This document shows positions 34,001 through 45,400 of a DNA stretch of 64,000 nucleotides, in pieces; the first letter of the stretch is position 1, and every line of letters begins with the position of its first letter. The notes below the pieces were generated by a model that did not search any database, was not told the origin of the DNA, and worked only from the letters and a program-made list of their open reading frames with translations. Position numbers and translations under genes: made by a program. The DNA comes from Topomyia yanbarensis (Eukaryota; Arthropoda; Insecta; Diptera; Culicidae): contig NC_080672.1 of NCBI RefSeq assembly GCF_030247195.1, positions 310,194,627 to 310,258,626 on the forward strand. The letters run 5' to 3'.

Positions 34001-34429
34001 GCTAAAGGTGAAAATGGTGCTCAAGCTGGCGGAAGTGACTTTCACATTGTGCAACTATATTCCACACAATGTGTCCTGATAACGTTCAGAAGTTTTGTCC
34101 GGTCAGAAACTCTTCATTGTTAGGAATAATATGCAAGACGGTGGTCAATATGATAACGTTTAAACTAAGATTCCCGTATAAAAGATTGCGTAACTTTTTT
34201 CATACTTGACCGATATTAAGTAAATTTTGCCCAGTTTCTCTTCAGAACGTATTGTTTACAATACGCTCAGTTGTGCCAACGGCAGTATGATTCCTGTTGC
34301 AAAGGAAGAAAATCATCAAACCGTACGTGAAAGGATTTTGTTAAACCACATGTAAAATCCTGGGTTGTCGGCATCGTGCCTTGGGGAAACTTACGAATAA
34401 ACATCATATATGTTTCGTCTTATGAATAT
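31089..34429. other. Intergenic, no gene recognised
   Basis: 3.3 kb of AT-rich DNA with only short, unconvincing ORFs. A (CAG)n-type run lies at about 33075-33087 and a run of 14 G at 33284-33297. No paired repeats were identified here within the window. Confidence 0.4.
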
Positions 34430-35180
34430 ACATCATATACGTCTCTTAGGTCCTCCGAAGGTTTAGGGAACAGCTGACAGTTGCTGACAAGCCAGGATCT
34501 GCACGTAAACTAGGACCAGCTCGCCGAAAAAAAAATCAAGAATGCGCTGAATCCGAACGTTTTGACGAGCGACTTGTCCGAAAACCTTGATGTTGCACAA
34601 AGTTTCGACCAGAGAACCAAGAAACGATGCTAAAATGCGCACCCGGAAACTACATGACGCTATATACGAAATACCGATGCTGCATCTTTGATGGTGAGAC
34701 CTCCAGCATATGAATATTTCATGATTAAACGCGAGTGTGTTGTAAATTTCGGTTTCAAATAGAAAAATCTGTCGAAATTCTCTTAGAAGCATCTGATTCG
34801 GCAGGCCATGTGCACTTGTGGTAAACGTTGTTAACTATTCGTGATCAAAGGAAACACAAACGGTGAGATTTACAAAACTCTAAAATTGTTTTTGCAAAAC
34901 CGTGCAGGAGTGGTAATCCTGCGGGTTTGGAACCGAAAGCCATGAACCCACCAAACTTTCTTAAAATTGATTCGATCGAAATGTATTGGGTAATGTTGAA
35001 GTGCGAAGTTCGGAAGTTTAAAAGAGAGCAAAGACGAAAAGGCAAATATGAGAAATTGGGAAAAAACGTGCCGGAGACAACTGGATAGGTTCTGATAGAA
35101 GGCAATAATCGTCGTGATCAAAAATCGAAGAACGGCTACAAATCTGGTACCGCGTAATAGTTCACACTGTATTAAGAAAA
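34430..35180 (+). pseudogene. Decayed Tc1/mariner-type transposase
   Basis: Plus-strand islands in order are VLRRFREQLTVADKPGSARK with LGPARRKKNQE (helix-turn-helix and linker), YTKYRCCIFDGET (the usual CCIMDDETY block, with the second Asp changed to Gly), and FQIEKSVEILLEASDSAGH. Further on come VFAKPCRSGNPAGLEPKAMN, PPNFLKIDSIEMYWVMLKCE (matching NPPN-PELRPIEKYWAIVKRK) and ENVPETTG-like residues. Stops and frameshifts separate the islands and the catalytic DDE block is damaged. The family is Tc1/mariner by motif; the subfamily is uncertain. Confidence 0.6.
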
Positions 35181-36589
35181 ATCATGTCGATACTCAGACA
35201 AGTGACACTCCCAATGGGAAGTTCGTGAGGTGAACCGAGAATTCCGGAAATACCGACCCATTTTTGATACTGGACTACCGGTACTGATTGAAAATAAGCA
35301 CTGTTATTTGCGGTACTATGCAGAACTTTTCAGGAAGACGAATTTAACGTTTCAGTATAGAGACCATTTCCAAGACATCGTTCAGAAAGGCAGTAAAAGT
35401 TTTACTTAGAATCGTGTGGCTTGTGCTTTGTTGGCCAGTGGAAGAGATAGTAACCGACGAGAATCCCTGGTGTAAAAAAGGAGAAGCATACAAACTAAAC
35501 TATTGCATTAGACCGCTGTAAGTGAATTGTGGTCGAGATTATAATTTACAACGAGAGAACGACGCCTAAAAAATTAAAAAAGTTACCTCTTAAACAAAAA
35601 ATAGAAATTTATTGAACATTTTTTTCGACAAAGCAAAAGTGGCAGTTCTTTTGCAAGTTTTACATTAATTCCCAAAGTGGTGGGTTTCTTTAAAAAAGTG
35701 AAGCTAAAAATATTATGTGCAACTCGAGGCCTTTCTGTGGTCATGCGGCTGGGGTACGAACAATCTTAGTGAAGATCATGTATCCAGCCCCGTCGGGATC
35801 TTTGGTCGCATGATGACAGGGAAGAGGGAATCCGGGGTACTGCCTGCCGCCTACGCTAGGACAGGCTTATTATCAAAACGCCAGAATGAAGCAACATGAA
35901 CACGAGCAATCTTGGTTAGGTGATCGCCCGAGGAACCCGAGCAAACGAAAAGTTCATAATTCCTCAATGCGTTTGGTCCAAATTCACCTCCACTTCGTGA
36001 TGTTTTGGTAGTATTTGAAATGGGTTCAACCTTTGAAAACACCGACACCATGGTCCGGAAGATGCCATTTAAAAACCATTTCATGGTGTTTTGATAGTTA
36101 CGAAATTTGGCGCGGCCGTATTCATGGGATTTTTATAGGGTTGTATAGTGTTTGAACCCATGAGGATTTGTTGGGGAGAGCACCCGATTTACTACTTGTC
36201 TTAGTATGACGCACAATGCAAACGATTAGATACAAGAAGACAGTCGCTCACCTTCACAGGACCATAAATACGTATTAGGTGGACGACGAAGATCAGTAAA
36301 TTCGTGATTCGCTTGCTATTTTTGGACAGCGATCCGGATGTTTGATGATGCGTATTCAGAGTTTGTCGGAGGTCGGAATCAGAACGCAGTGATCGCAAGA
36401 CATAGAACGATCATTCGCAACAGTATTCTCACTAAGAGCGGAAATCGGTCTGATTCAGCAGGAGGTGCAGATAGAGAGCTGAGCACAAAGAACAGTAGAG
36501 AAAGCGATGTGTCGAGGTTAAGCTCAGCAAGCTTGAGCGCGTTATTCGCCAGTGAATCTGTAGCGTTGGTGGAAGAACCTGCAGCTTAA
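35181..36589. other. No recognised gene; probable old transposon sequence
   Basis: Less AT-rich than true spacer and with scattered short open stretches (35717-35899, 36338-36589), as if once coding. No motif could be recognised. The right part may be the 5' continuation of the reverse-transcriptase relic that follows. Confidence 0.35.
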
Positions 36590-38260
36590 GTCCCATAATT
36601 TCCAAAAGATTCACCGCTTGAACTGTCCTAATGTCGCGCACGAAGAACTTGCTGTATTCTCAAAACGCGACCGACACACTTCATGAACAGCAGCTTTTTG
36701 CCAATGCACCTGGAACTTGTTCAGACCCTGGAAGCTCTGCAGCTGATACTGCTCTGTAGTAGAGTGGCGATCACAACCCGCCGGAACAATACCGAGAAAG
36801 GAGAGCACATTCTTGACGGCGGAGGCTGGAGAATCGGCTCTCGAACAAATGTGTCGCTATTTGAAGGCTGACCACGTTCGAAGACGGCAAAAACGATTAA
36901 TTCAGTTACTTAGCGTCGCAAGCTGCGAGCTCACCGGTAGATAGTGGAGCTCGCCATACTCATACAGCAATTGAGTGTAACACTAACTTCGCGAGTCGAT
37001 AACAAAATCGAATATTCAGTGATAACAAGCGAGCATTCTATGACCAAATCAACAGCGAGAAGCCCGATTTCAGTGAAGGTCTACGGGATATCAGCGAAGT
37101 CCAGAGCTTCCCAAGGAGGCAATACGTCTAGCTCTTCAAAGTACGTGCGAATTACCTGCTTCTCAAATCTGTACAAGACCCTGAGAAGCATCATCACTTC
37201 ATAACTCGGGCCCATTAAGAACAGCATAGAATAGAGTAGCAGAACGATTGCAATAAAAATGCTCAATGCTGCGAATTAATCTATTACGTGACAGTCTAGA
37301 ACGCTCCGAATCTTGTGTGGTGTATTCCAAAGCCATTCCTTCCCCTTTTGTTTGGGGCCGAACCTCCTCAGTAGGGCACTCAATCGTAATGATGCATACC
37401 TTCTACATGTACTACTTCTACGCTGACGCCACGTTTGACCTAGAGAAATGCCTGCTGTCAAGGTGATAGGTCGACACAGGTGCTCACGATATTGACGAAG
37501 TTGAGAGGAAGCGAGATATGGTTCATAGAAATTCGTACAAGTATCTCGGATTCCAGCACAAGTATCACCGGAATTCGCATCACCGAATAACTTAATAGAG
37601 CTCCGAGGTAAGTTCTTGAGCGGAGTGAACACTGTCTTAAAGTCTTCCATGAACGCGGGAAATAAGCTCAAAGCAATCAAGGCGTTGACCGACAGTTTCG
37701 GCGTCATTAAATGGAGTCGCACTGACCTGGAGGGTCTTGAGAGAACATTGAAAGAAGCGTTTAAACAATGCGTCATACCCAGTCGGCGCTTCAGAGGTTC
37801 GCATTGTCACAGGATGACGGAAAACACGGTATAGTCGACATGCGGGCACTATGCGAAGTGCAGTTATGACGGCTGTGAAAAATTCTGTGGATGCGCCAAT
37901 TGGTATGGGGCATATCAAGCAGGACAATTGATTTATCGCTCTACTGGACAACAACTTGGCCACGCCGGCTAAAATACCAGGTATCGCCCATTGGTCGTAG
38001 AATTGATTAATATGTGAAGGTTAGGGAGGTTCGAAGAATTGTTTCTGTGGTGCATACGACGATTGGAGTTGTTCCACGGAAGCTGTTGGAGGCGCAGAAT
38101 GATATGAAATTAGAGAACAAGCTGGCTGCAGTCCAGAATTTGGAGATCACATGCGCGATAATCCGAGAGATTTCAGGACAGGAGGATAATCCTGTTCCAG
38201 ACTAGCTGAGGGATTTGTTTGTTCCAAATTGGGGGAAGGATTCATTGAAGCTATTATTAA
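36590..38260 (+). pseudogene. Decayed LINE reverse transcriptase, possibly R2/R4-like
   Basis: Isolated islands read like the polymerase thumb and C-terminal region of a LINE lacking RNase H. They are YKYLGF-type residues near 37535, LKSSMNAGNKLKAIKALTDS and FGVIKWSRTDLEGLERTLKE at 37634-37755, and IVDMRALCEVQ near 37832. A C-terminal island SVVHTTIGVVPRKLLEAQND lies at 38043-38100. The last island resembles the region after a restriction-like endonuclease domain in R2/R4/Dong-type elements. Frames shift repeatedly. Clade assignment is tentative. Confidence 0.45.
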
Positions 38261-38753
38261 TTTATTACAAATTTATATTTTATGCTTCACATTCAATTGG
38301 ACTGCATAGTTTTAAGCTGATACCAATTGACCTGTCAATTTCATTTACGTATGCATAAAAAGTCAAACTTCAAGCCACTTTGCAATTCAATCCACACTCT
38401 CCAATCTTTGGTTGCCTTTGGTAGACAGGCCCAACGAGAGAGGGGTCAGGGTGGGCAACTATCCTGGGGTCCGGGTCTGTTTTGGGGGCCCGCATTTTTA
38501 ACTGAATTTAATTTATTTTAATTTAATTGTTGAAGTTTATTGTTTCTGTTGGCACTGCAAATATACCACAATCAACTACGTTCCAATCGTTCCAATGGTT
38601 TTCTGAAGTACGTGAACGTAACCCTATTAGATTCATTTAACAGTGCAATTGAACCGTTCATTTATCGCAAGGGTTTTTTTAAAAGTTTTCGTCAAAAAAG
38701 TTTGAATACTCACAGTACAGTATGAAGTTGTATACAATTTAACATATTCTTAG

Positions 38754-39290
38754 CTAACTGTTACTAATAAAAGTTGGATATTTTCGGAATGGGGTTGATG
38801 AGTAGATGACGAAAATCAATGTATGAAGCCATTTTGAAAACCAAGATGGCATATGCCAGTTATGATATCTGTATGACCTAAAATATTGACATTTTCGAAA
38901 TAAGATAATCATAGAGTAGATATAGATAAAGTGATTTGTGATGCGGATGATATGATTATAGAAAACTTTTCTCAATCAGAAGACACTATCTTGGCCTCCA
39001 AAAGGGCATCGCTCATTTACTCATCAAACCCGCTTAAAAATACCCTCATAGTTTATACAGAAATTATTCGAAATAGCTCCAAGCGCCCATCTCTATCATC
39101 TACTCGTCAAGCCCGTTCTCGAAATTCCCAAATTGTTAGGGTTATCGAGATTATTGTTCAATCGGAAGTCTCCATCCTGGATTTCAAAAAGGTACCAAAT
39201 ATCCATTTTCATCATGTACTTGTCAAGTCCGTTTCGGAAATAAAAATATTGTTAGGGTTATCGATAATGTTGCTCAACCAATGAATTTTA
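38754..39290. repeat. Satellite-like repeat, ~110-bp unit, locus 1
   Basis: Degenerate units contain (t)catctactcgtcaa-cccgttctcgaaa-t-ccaaattgttagggttat and ttcaaaa-tgg. The phrase caa-cccg-tt recurs near 39025, 39108 and 39223 on the plus strand, and the left part (38770-38860) carries the phrase in the opposite orientation (ggggttgatgagtagatgacg). The same unit forms the larger block at 52950-53778. No coding function. Confidence 0.6.
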
Positions 39291-41931
39291 GAAAGAATGT
39301 AAAGCGAACTTTTTTACGATCTAAATCCCAAAAAACGAACACTTTTTTTCGAACTAATTCAATTTACGAACCCATGGCTTGGTTCGTAAATGGAGGTTCC
39401 ATTGTACACATTTGATGAAGAAAATAGGGGAATTTAACTGGACACTTTTCTACCCATTAGTTTTCGCCAAAAGTTGAAACTCTTTCTCTCACAACTCAGT
39501 CGTTTTAACAGCAGACTTCGCTGGAGGATCCCAGTCATCGCATTCGTAATGTTTTTCCTCTGAATGTTAGCGCAAATGTAACAACTGATTCCAAAACCGG
39601 TATTCAGAAACCGGTAAAGAAAATACGTTCAGGTCATAATGACAAGTGCAATAGCTGCATCCAGTACCTCAAAATCAACAGCATGTACCAACAACAAGAA
39701 ACAAGGCAGCATCAGTGGTCCGAAATTTCACATTTAGTTGCTTATTTCTGATTAATTTGCTGAAAACAATATTCAGTTTCAACGCAACCCTCATTCATTC
39801 ACTTCCAATCTGACTGAAATTTTATGAAGAATCGAATGGTTGAGTGCAGAGGAAATATAAATTCATTCGCCAACCAAAGCATTCATTTGTTATTATGTGG
39901 ACAGTTTGAAGGCAGAACTTCTTTTGCATTTTCGAGCATAACTGAACTGCGTAATCTATATCTGGTGCACTTTTGCTTGATAATCCCTGTCAGAGCTAGC
40001 ATAGAAACAAGGGTCAGCTTCGGACATGAATGCTTTGTACCGAAAAAGCGAAAGACGAGGGAAACAAACCGAACATCGCGGCGGGCATGAATTGAATTTT
40101 GTTTCTCTTTCAAGCTCACGCAGGGATGTCAATTTTTCTATGCTCTGATTCTGTGCAGCATTAACGATGGTAGCATTAACGTGAGTCAAGGAAGCATGAA
40201 CAATTGAATTGTGTCAAATAAACAATTTTCATAAAAAAATAGTTTAATGAAACGGTTGCATCCGTATAATTTTTCTAATCGATATTGAAATAAGAAGTCA
40301 TATATGGTAAAACCCGTCAGTACTTAAAACCCCGGGGCCCGACGCGGCTCTCGACGGCCCTGCCTACAGAGTGGCGGCGAGAAGGTGAGCTGAAGCTGGA
40401 ACTGACATTAGGACGCGATAAACCTACTTGCAGCAAATCAAAGTGACCATGTCACAGAATAAACCAAGTAGAACTGAGTAGGCAGTTTACTACTTCTCGA
40501 CAAGCTTGCAATTCGGGTGCTAAAACCAACTGTCAAAATTCACTTTTAGCCAAAATTCCAGATAAACTGTTACTCCACCGTCACTGCTGTTGATCAAAGT
40601 GAAATCTGTCAGTTGGTTTTCACTGAGACAGGCTCGTTTTGATTTGCTGCAAGCAGGTTATGTTAGTTTCAGCTCTAGGTCAGTGCCTCGCCGCTTGCCT
40701 GTATACATAAACTCTAACAAACAAAATATTTAAGTTCGCATAAGTGTGTAGTTGTGATTAAATTTCGACAAAACCGATTGATTTCTGTTTGAACCGGTTT
40801 TATGCAGACATAATTAAGAAACTGCAAACAAAAATTTTTTCATCGGGAGTCCTGTTGCACACCCAAAGAATTAAAATGCCTGAGTTACAGAGTTTTCCCA
40901 AAAACAAAACCCCTCGCACGAACTTCCGTAAACTTTGCTTCCGGTTATAACTTCAACCACCCGGAACACACTCGCACACACCATCTCATAGCCTACGTGA
41001 GCCTTCCTATCGACTAACTACAAAATAATAACAAACAAAAAATAAACATATCTAACGTTTTTTTTTTGGAAAACTGATTGCCGAACAATGTTCCTACCAC
41101 GACCTTTTCGTTCTGATTTTCTATCTGTTAATAAGGAAAAATATCAGTCTGTTGCGTTCGTATGTATTATTAGTCACATCCCTCTCTCAGCAGTGGCGCT
41201 TTCTTCGCTCGGCCCTCAACTGTATAATTGTATGTACAAGTACCCTAATGCGTATACCCACTAAACCGTGGACCGACGAACGGTCAACGAACGATTTAAA
41301 ACACAAACACAAAAATGAGCTAATCCTAATAACTACAAGCCACCGAATACTTCTCGTATTAAAACTGCCAGGTGGTGGTGATGATGATGATGGTGGTATT
41401 GGTGTCGGCAAATTTCGCACTCTCTGCCATTGCACTATTCTCCTATATTTACAGAGCTGGCTGGCAAAATTTACCCACACACACACACCGCTTTGATTTT
41501 TCTTATTTCGTCTTCTAAACGTTTGATTTTGTTTCAAGTTTCAAGAAAAATGACAAACTTCAGTAGGATTACGCTGTTCTGATTTCTTCACCGTGTAACT
41601 AGTAAATTTTAAGAACACTTAACAATATTTCTTCTGCCTCCTAAACTGATTTGCTTCGGCTCGATAATAATAGTAAAAAATAAATATATAAATTTATGCT
41701 TCTCTTAGCGATTAAATGTGTATGTGTTTGTGTAATTTTTTCTCTTCTCTGTGTGTTCGTGTGGAAGTGTCACCTTAAAGCTAGTATTCACAGTTGTTTA
41801 ATGCTTAAATCTAACGCGCACAACAAAGATCATTTGCTTGCAAAAAAAAGTAGATTTAGGGCTTAGCCAATCACTCGAATCACACTGTCCAGGCGTCGGG
41901 CTGGGGGTGGCCCCGGACCCATCACCTGAAG
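39291..41931. other. Intergenic to probable Blimp-1 3' UTR
   Basis: 39291-40700 shows no gene, apart from a short LINE ORF1-like echo near 39654. From about 40700 to 41931 the DNA is repeat-poor, with a (GAT)n-like tract near 41373 and a CA run near 41475. It directly follows the Blimp-1 stop codon on the minus strand, so it plausibly contains that gene's 3' UTR. No AATAAA on the minus strand could be fixed with confidence; ATTAAA occurs at 41797-41802. Confidence 0.4.
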
Positions 41932-42476
41932 CTACGTGCACTCAATGATCATCGGTTGACTGGATTCGATCACACTGGGTCGGCTGGTCGGTTCGGAACC
42001 GTTGCTGGTGCTACTGTTCCCGGTAGGACTGGGCGTGATGGTGGTGTTGGTGGCATTGCTAGCGGGTACAGATTGGCCATGGTGCAGAACTTGCTGCGGA
42101 GGCGGTGGTGGGGGTGGTCCCTGTGCAGCACTCAGATAGGTATATTGACCACCCCCAGCATTGATGATGTTGCCGTTTATGTGGCTGGGGTTGTTGTTGT
42201 TGTTGTTGGTGGTGGTGTTGCTACTACTGCTAACGGTTGACGGGTGTTGAACTTTTCCAACTTTCTGGATGATCGCATCCGACCCAGGGTGACCTGGGAA
42301 CATATGTCCCGGATGTATTGGCGGTTGTCCTGGTAGGGACTGTGGTTGTAACCCGTGCAATGGCGGGGAACCGTGACCGACCATGTGCCGCAGCTGAGGA
42401 GATCCTATTGCTGCTGGATGATTCATGTGCTGCAAGTCGTAATACTCTCGTGGTTCACTCTCCGGTTGATCTTTGT
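41932..42476 (-). CDS. Blimp-1: Blimp-1 exon, C-terminal tail and stop
   Basis: The final coding exon is preceded by the acceptor gtttttAG. It joins in phase so that G plus AC makes an Asp codon (reading ECM-D-KDQPE). It encodes a low-complexity tail with poly-Asn, Pro and Gln runs ([20 protein letters not shown]) and stops with TAG at 41932-41934. The intron before it is 60 bp, divisible by three and without an in-frame stop, so retention would add 20 residues rather than truncate the protein. Confidence 0.85.
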
Positions 42477-45400
42477 CTAAAAACAGAACATGTTCGTTAA
42501 ACCCCTTGATTTGAATTTCAACTTGTACTAACTTACCCATACACTCGGAGGTAGCAGCAGCGGCCAGCGCCAGCTCCTCCTCCAGATTATTTGGCTTACA
42601 GCTCGTCGTCTTCCAGTGAGTCCGGAGGCCCGAAGCGCTGATGTACTTCTTGTCACAACCTTGACACACGTATGGCCGGTCGTTCGTGTGCAACCGCTTG
42701 TGCAGCTTCAGATGTACAAATTGGGTGAACTTTTGAGGGCACAGGTCACACGCATACGGCTTTTGGCCACTGTGGAGCCTGAGATGTGTCTTCAGATTGG
42801 ACGTGGACGAAAATCGCTTCTTGCAGATATCACATTGGTGCGGTTTTTCGCCAGTGTGTACCAGATGGTGTTTTTGCAGGTGGGCAAGTTGGGTGAACGA
42901 TTTGGTACAGACGTTGCACTTGAAGGGTCGCTCACCTGAGTGTGTGCGGAGGTGGACCTTCAGATTGGACAGTTGGCCGAAGGTTTTGCTGCAGACATTG
43001 CACTCGTAGTGCATTTTACCGTCTCGTTTCCGTAGCGGATACGGTAGACTTCGGTAGCCTCGCGATCCTGGACTTCCGGGACTCATTGGGCTACCGCTTC
43101 GCGAGTAAGAACCACCATCCGGACTGAGACTACTGGGCGGAGAACATCGACCGGGTGACATGTGGGTTAGCGGCGGTAGGGGTTGCATCAGAGGATGGCC
43201 TAACGGAAGTTGTCCCTTGGCTTGCAGTTGCACATAGCCACTCGGCGATGGGATTGTGTGCGTTGTCAGTCTCTCGTAGTGGCCACCGTTTAGGGGAGGC
43301 GAATAAGTCGAGCTGGAAGCGCTGTTGATCACCGTTCCACTCGGCGATGGGTAGCTGTAATTGTAACTGTGCACTGCCGGATCATACGGACCTGGCGAAG
43401 GAATCTGCTGCTGCGATCGATGCTCGGAGCTGTAAATGATTGTGGGTGACTGAGATTCGCGGTGATCAACACTTATAAGCTTAGCTTCCTGTATCGGCTG
43501 ATGAACGTTATCTCCCGGTTCCATGGGGGTTTGGGAACTGGAATCGGGGCTGCAAGCCGTTCCATAGCGATGGGACTTCTTATACGAGTACGCCATCTCA
43601 GTGGGGGAAGTTGGAGGTGGTGTTGCATTCGGTTGTCTCCGGAGGGGATCATCCACCGGGGTTCGGTTACCGGTAAGTATCGTTTCAAGAATACTGGAAC
43701 TCGGCGGAGTGTATCGAATGAAGGACGCTGAGGGGCTTGTTGTTTCCGGTTCATAGTAAGCTTTAGTCAGTGGTACCACCGTTTCGGGAACCGTTTCCAA
43801 CACAATCACCGTACTGGTAGCGGGCTTCACTTCCCTCGTCGCAACAATCTCTTCCTCTTCAGCAGCCTCCTCCTTCACACCGGGCTGCTTGAAGTTCTTG
43901 TTGTTTTTAAACTCATACTTTAATGGCATTTTCATCTTGACCTTCCGGTATTCATTCTTATCACAATTTTCCACTTTCAAGCTTGCTTCCTTCGGTTCGA
44001 TCGCCTTTTTCGAACAATCCAACACATAGTTATGTTCACTTTCGCTGTCACTGGAATCCTCCGGTGGAGTAAATCCATCCTCGTGGTATCCGTTGCTGTG
44101 ATAACCTTCGTCTGATCTGACCGAGCCATCATTTGGCGTTAACTGATGTTCGTAGTGGGCTTCCTTCCCGTTCTGGGAAATTGGCGAGTCCGCATCCGGT
44201 CCTTTCACTGTTCGCAGAGGCAGTGGACTTTGTTCTCGAATGACGATCCTGATTGGTGATCGATCATGCGCTTCGGTTGTGGTTCTCGTCTCTCGGAGCA
44301 CAGTCTGATGAATCTGGTGCTTAGAAGGAGGAACTACCACTGTCGGCGTTACTGTCGTCGACGTAGCTGCCGGTGGCGAAGGACTTGGCGTCGGAGCCGT
44401 ACGAATAGCCGGTAGGTATAGACCCATCACGTGCTTCACGTGGTTGTAGGCAACCTCCGACGGGACGGGCGCTTTGGTGATCGTTGCGTACGTTTTTCTC
44501 AACGTTTCCTCTCGACAGATGGAGTAAGTTGCCCGTTCCGGATCGATATCGTAGCCGAGTCGCTTCGCAAAGTCACGGCAGTACCACACCATCAGCTCCT
44601 CGTTGGGCATAATATCACGGATCGTGTAGAAGTAGATGTGCTCCTGGTGCTGACAGGCGACCAGATTCATCACGGAGAAGCTGTACGCCGATCCGACATA
44701 CCGCATCCAGTTGGACTGTGCCGGATCCGACCCGTCCAGGTAGTAGAAGTCACTATCTTTGAATATCTGTTGGAAAATAGGGGAAAAATGCGGATAGCGT
44801 GGTTAGTTGTTGCGATCCTTGATTCGCTGAGTCGGTGGAAGATCAGCTGAAGATCCGATAGATAGATACCTTAATATTCCCGTAGGAAACGTGTCGCAGC
44901 TCTTGCACCTTTTAGTAGTTCCAATTGGGTAGAGTATTTACAATATTTGGAAGTAGTTGAAGTAGTTGAGTTCAAAGGGATGTTATATGGAAGAAAGAAA
45001 AGAAATACATAATGATTAGTAAAAGCAATCCCAGTACCGTGGAGAGGTAATAGAAAAGGGTTAGTTTAGGTTGTTATTCGTATCATTAAAGCATCTCGAA
45101 ACGCAGTTACTAATAACTCATCCCTTAACGAAATAGAAACAATAAAACGAGCAGTACAAAGACAAGACGGAGGCAGTTATATTTACTCTGTATCATGGAG
45201 GAAGACAACAAGGAACCATCGTATCGATAAAGCGTCTGTCTTGTCGAGGTCATGTTATGACGCAATTAAAATCATCCTCCTGATATTGCGAACAGACAAC
45301 CTAGTCCGTCTCGCCGGAAGGGAAGGGGTTAAACTTTTCCAGTAACAAAGAAATTATACATCCAATACACAAACAAAGACTGGCCGGCGTGCAGTCAGCG

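Noticed and set aside
41152..41537. ORFs of 114 and 116 codons on opposite strands
   Set aside because: Low-complexity translations of GAT/CA tracts in the probable 3' UTR.
41956..44850. Plus-strand ORFs of 60-139 codons opposite Blimp-1
   Set aside because: All are antisense shadows of the conserved zinc-finger and linker codons.
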